6,255 nt of DNA. It comes from UBA668 sp046076025. GTDB taxonomy: Bacteria; Actinomycetota; Acidimicrobiia; Acidimicrobiales; Ilumatobacteraceae. The position numbers were made by a program, and so were the translations under genes. The notes beneath the pieces are model-generated. The model did not search any database. It was not told the DNA's origin and saw only the letters and a program-made list of their open reading frames with translations. How positions within the stretch are numbered: the first letter of the stretch is position 1; each line of letters begins with the position of its first letter. Of this stretch, positions 6,201-6,255 are shown in pieces. The DNA lies in contig JBJTRF010000049.1 in assembly GCA_046076025.1 (NCBI GenBank), positions 1 to 6,255 on the forward strand. Direction: 5' to 3'.

Positions 6201-6255
6201 GGCGACGTCGATCACGATCGTGACGCCGGCGACGGTGGCGGTCGGGGTGGCGAAC
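1..6255 (+). CDS. Giant multi-domain IPT/TIG (Ig-like) repeat protein, internal fragment
   Basis: Frame +1 is open over the whole window (2,085 codons, no stop). Start and stop codons both lie outside, so no start, ribosome binding site, signal peptide or anchor can be assigned. The translation is 24 consecutive IPT/TIG domains (Pfam PF01833 type) of 85-93 residues, each with P-x-V-T-S-L-S-P, G-G-T, V-T-I-T-G-T-N-F, V-x-F-G, I-T-A-x-x-P, a V-x-V-T-T-x-G-G strand and an aromatic end (N-D-F-T-Y). By hand count there is no Cys, 5 Lys, 1 His and 2 Trp, with about 97 Asp/Glu against about 35 Lys/Arg, so the chain is acidic. No transmembrane segment or enzyme domain is seen. In bacteria such arrays are usually extracellular stalks, adhesins or surface receptors; that role is inferred here. 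Codon use is mosaic: three blocks use almost only G-ending codons. Assembly collapse or expansion of the array is possible. Confidence 0.96.
262..525 (+). repeat. IPT/TIG domain 2 (D-type)
   Basis: This 88-residue domain opens PTITGLSP and has the D-type core GTGFVTGSTVTFG, matching domain 23 (GTGFITGSTVSFG). The usual T-x-G-G turn before the last strand is replaced by ATVAALPSAT, and the end is ASRYTYVTT. It uses mixed C- and G-ending codons. Confidence 0.93.
526..792 (+). repeat. IPT/TIG domain 3
   Basis: This 89-residue domain opens PSVLTVNPISG and has core GTDFYDVTAVRFG. The usual I-T-A-x-x-P segment is degraded to EIRATTASTN. It ends ALGGTSSTAGTGNDFTF, much like domain 7. Class within the A/B/C scheme is unclear. 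Confidence 0.93.
793..1053 (+). repeat. IPT/TIG domain 4
   Basis: This 87-residue domain opens PTITNLLPDNAMIFGN; the usual G-G turn is replaced by G-N. It contains one of only five Met codons in frame (826). The segment GVAATNVVV and TQITAT closely matches domain 10. The end is TTPGGTSADTAADDFTY. Confidence 0.93.
1054..1317 (+). repeat. IPT/TIG domain 5 (C-like)
   Basis: This 88-residue domain opens PAVTSVAPDKG and holds two of the five Lys residues of the window (1081, 1198). SYTVNSATKITAVTPARA is nearly the same peptide as in domain 19 but is written with different codons. The end NEFTYYSVP leads into an A-class domain, as in other C domains. Confidence 0.93.
1318..1575 (+). repeat. IPT/TIG domain 6 (class A)
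   Basis: First clear A-class domain (86 residues): preceded by Y-Y-S-V-P, with LSPVRSSLAGT at the head, GEHLLEASSVTFGG in place of the usual GTNF core, and TTPGG before the end. It carries the only His of the window (codon 1387). The usual double Gly of the G-G-T turn is reduced to A-G-T. Confidence 0.94.
1576..1836 (+). repeat. IPT/TIG domain 7 (class B)
   Basis: This 87-residue domain opens PTVTSLSRTAG (Arg replacing the usual Pro) and has LTGNQSITITG in place of the G-G-T turn. Core GTDFVDVTGVMFG, then SETQITATIPAG, ending ALGGTSSTAGTGNDYRY. A 27-bp stretch at 1791-1817 is identical to 4146-4172 in domain 16. Confidence 0.94.
1837..2097 (+). repeat. IPT/TIG domain 8 (class C)
   Basis: This 87-residue domain opens PTVTQVAPSSG, like domain 16, and has core GTNLVGVTTVRFG. 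It ends SGNEFTYYAVP before the next A-class domain. Its last 27 bases and the start of domain 9 repeat the domain 5/6 junction exactly 780 bp downstream. Confidence 0.94.
2098..2358 (+). repeat. IPT/TIG domain 9 (class A)
   Basis: This 87-residue A-class domain has LSPVRSALGGT at the head and GENLLGVTGVSFG as core, with TTPGG near the end. Its head is the 780-bp-offset partner of domain 6. The junction stretch 1291-1350 matches 2071-2130 at 54 of 60 bases. Confidence 0.95.
2359..2634 (+). repeat. IPT/TIG domain 10 (class C, long loop)
   Basis: This 92-residue domain follows an A domain directly, so this unit lacks a separate B domain. It carries the extra loop FVDVSVATGV shared with domain 13; 2401-2449 and 3193-3241 differ at about four bases. 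Its SETQITATVPA segment looks like class B, so it could be a B/C fusion. Confidence 0.94.
2635..2892 (+). repeat. IPT/TIG domain 11 (class A)
   Basis: This 86-residue A-class domain is preceded by Y-Y-A-V-P, with core GQNLLGVTSVTFG and VITPGG near the end. AGGTDTLLRVTAPA resembles the matching part of domain 6 (PGGTATELTVTAPA). It ends GATYTY rather than N-D-F-x-Y. Confidence 0.95.
2893..3150 (+). repeat. IPT/TIG domain 12 (class B)
   Basis: This 86-residue domain opens PVVTSLSSTRGPLAGGT, with Ser replacing the usual Pro as in domain 7's variant. The core is GANFTGATSVTFG, followed by TTITATVPAG, and the end is TTNDYRYVGA. Confidence 0.95.
3151..3420 (+). repeat. IPT/TIG domain 13 (class C, long loop)
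   Basis: This 90-residue domain shares TPAAGPIAGGTPITITG and the loop FVDVSAATGV with domain 10. The usual F-G is V-N-G. It ends ALGGTSSIVGIGNDFRYFAIP, leading into an A-class domain. Confidence 0.95.
3421..3675 (+). repeat. IPT/TIG domain 14 (class A)
   Basis: At 85 residues this is one of the two shortest complete domains. It has IAPAAGPTGGGQ at the head, GENLLGATSVMFG as core and TTPGGAASLDGTDDYRY at the end, all A-class marks. Confidence 0.95.
3676..3930 (+). repeat. IPT/TIG domain 15 (class B)
   Basis: This 85-residue domain opens PTVTSLNPAFTGLAGGQ and has core GTNFVGASAVTFG, then SITATAPAA. It ends NDFTYW, holding one of the two Trp residues of the window (codon 3922). Confidence 0.95.
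3931..4191 (+). repeat. IPT/TIG domain 16 (class C)
   Basis: This 87-residue domain opens PTVTQVAPASGPIAGGT, like domain 8. Core GSGFNDVTAVTFNG is followed by a different loop, TPGTDLVVATATSLS, instead of the ATG-type insert of domains 10 and 13. It ends GNEFRYFAVP before an A domain. Confidence 0.95.
4192..4452 (+). repeat. IPT/TIG domain 17 (class A)
   Basis: This 87-residue A-class domain has LSVAVGPTTGGT at the head (Val replacing Pro) and GSNLDGATAVRFG as core, with VVTPGG near the end. Codon use switches to G-ending from about 4381, inside its last strands and not at the domain border. Confidence 0.94.
4381..4930 (+). other. Block of G-ending synonymous codons
   Basis: In 4441-4920 I count 25 GTG and no GTC for Val, and 24 ACG to 1 ACC for Thr; Ser is mostly TCG and Ala mostly GCG. 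The flanking domains mix GTC/ACC/GCC freely (domain 7: about 6 GTC, 4 GTG). The block covers domains 18 and 19 plus the tail of 17. Similar shorter blocks are at 1-180 and 6037-6255. Confidence 0.85.
4453..4713 (+). repeat. IPT/TIG domain 18 (class B slot, G-ending codons)
   Basis: This 87-residue domain sits in the B position, but its head LSPAKSALAGT resembles class A domains 6 and 9. Core GANFVSGLTSVSFG, end AGNDFTYW with the second Trp (codon 4705). All its Val codons are GTG and all its Thr codons ACG. Confidence 0.94.
4714..4986 (+). repeat. IPT/TIG domain 19 (class C, long loop, G-ending codons)
   Basis: This 91-residue domain has the extended loop GFDGVSGASAVQFGG and the segment SYTVNSVTQITAVAPARA, matching domain 5 in peptide but not in codons. 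G-ending codon use stops at about 4930, in its last strands. It ends NDYTYYAVP. Confidence 0.94.
4987..5244 (+). repeat. IPT/TIG domain 20 (class A, altered end)
   Basis: This 86-residue domain opens PAISSLSPTSGPGQGGT and has core GTGLLGATAVRFG with VITPGG. The usual aromatic end is replaced by LTFTTANNVR, so the junction to the next domain is atypical. It closes the A/B/C array. Confidence 0.92.
5245..5514 (+). repeat. IPT/TIG domain 21 (aberrant)
   Basis: The head is canonical (PTVTGLSPSTGTTAGGT, VTVTGTNF), but the middle diverges: TVNMSFTFTIGG, then VVVGSSTSATLVTPA in place of S-x-T-x-I-T-A-x-x-P. The T-x-G-G turn is lost (SATNSALASQTNG). It ends SFAYTAAV and has no acidic residue. Confidence 0.88.
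5515..5793 (+). repeat. IPT/TIG domain 22 (D-type)
   Basis: At 93 residues this is the longest complete domain. D-type core GTGFITGATVKFG, SPTSITAVSPATITPG, then a longer stretch STPAGAQGAAADDFTYQA before the next domain. The PATITPG segment matches PATVTPG in domain 1. Confidence 0.94.
5794..6057 (+). repeat. IPT/TIG domain 23 (D-type)
   Basis: This 88-residue domain opens PTVASIAPATGGSAGGT, has core GTGFITGSTVSFGG and ends SGTADDFTYTASV. C-ending codons dominate its middle; G-ending use returns from about 6037. Confidence 0.94.
6058..6255 (+). repeat. IPT/TIG domain 24 (D-type, 3' partial)
   Basis: The first 66 residues are present; the last strands and aromatic end lie beyond the window. 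Core GTGFVTGASVTVGG matches domain 1, with a 24-bp exact match between 64-87 and 6130-6153. Val codons here are 14 GTG to 1 GTC by hand count. Confidence 0.92.

Noticed and set aside
288..6215. Minus-strand open frames of about 75-230 codons, many about 80-86 codons long and similar to each other (e.g. 1824-2084, 3138-3398, 4179-4439).
   Set aside because: They are antisense shadows of the domain repeat. The conserved Tyr codon at each domain end, preceded by C (ACC TAC or CGC TAC), reads as TAG on the other strand, so an antisense frame is cut once per domain. The lengths follow the domain period, the frames look alike only because the sense strand repeats, and the sense strand has a clear protein family.
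1..6255. CRISPR array or non-coding tandem satellite suggested by the regular periodicity.
   Set aside because: The period is about 255-279 bp, lengths vary in multiples of three, and variation respects codons and protein motifs. There are no short direct repeats with unique spacers.

Overview
The window is a GC-rich stretch (about two-thirds G+C by eye) filled from first to last base by one reading frame. Frame +1 is open for all 2,085 codons with no stop. Neither the start codon nor the stop codon is inside. It encodes the middle of a giant, highly repetitive protein made of tandem IPT/TIG (immunoglobulin-like) domains. I count 24 domains: 22 complete ones of 85-93 residues and one partial domain at each end, directly abutting. 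The consensus runs P-x-V-T-S-[LV]-[SA]-P-x-x-G-P-x-x-G-G-T, then V-T-I-T-G-T-[NG]-[FL], V-x-F-G, S-x-T-x-I-T-A-x-x-P-A, V-x-V-T-T-x-G-G, and an aromatic end such as N-D-F-T-Y. No other gene, RNA gene, mobile element, CRISPR array, promoter or terminator can be supported.

Layout: 1-525 holds two 'D-type' domains (core GTGF[VI]TG). 526-1317 holds three less regular domains. 1318-4986 holds a higher-order array in which three domain classes (A, B, C) recur as a unit of 771-795 bp, with one unit reduced to two domains. 4987-5514 holds an A-like domain and an aberrant one. 5515-6255 returns to D-type domains that continue off the window.

Over this frame runs a second pattern. Three blocks (about 1-180, 4381-4930 and 6037-6255) use almost only G-ending codons for Val, Thr, Ser and Ala, while the rest mixes in many C-ending codons. 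The block edges fall at the same phase of the domain repeat, near its last beta strands, which suggests exchange or copying of repeat cassettes.

Organism: high GC, strong use of TCG/GTG/ACG/GCG and very large IPT/TIG array proteins fit a high-GC bacterium. An actinobacterium (for example Acidimicrobiia-like) is my best guess, but Chloroflexota or Myxococcota are not excluded. Likely role, by family: an extracellular stalk or adhesin-like protein. The secretion signal, anchor and any ligand-binding or catalytic domain would be outside this window, so the function is inferred, not shown.
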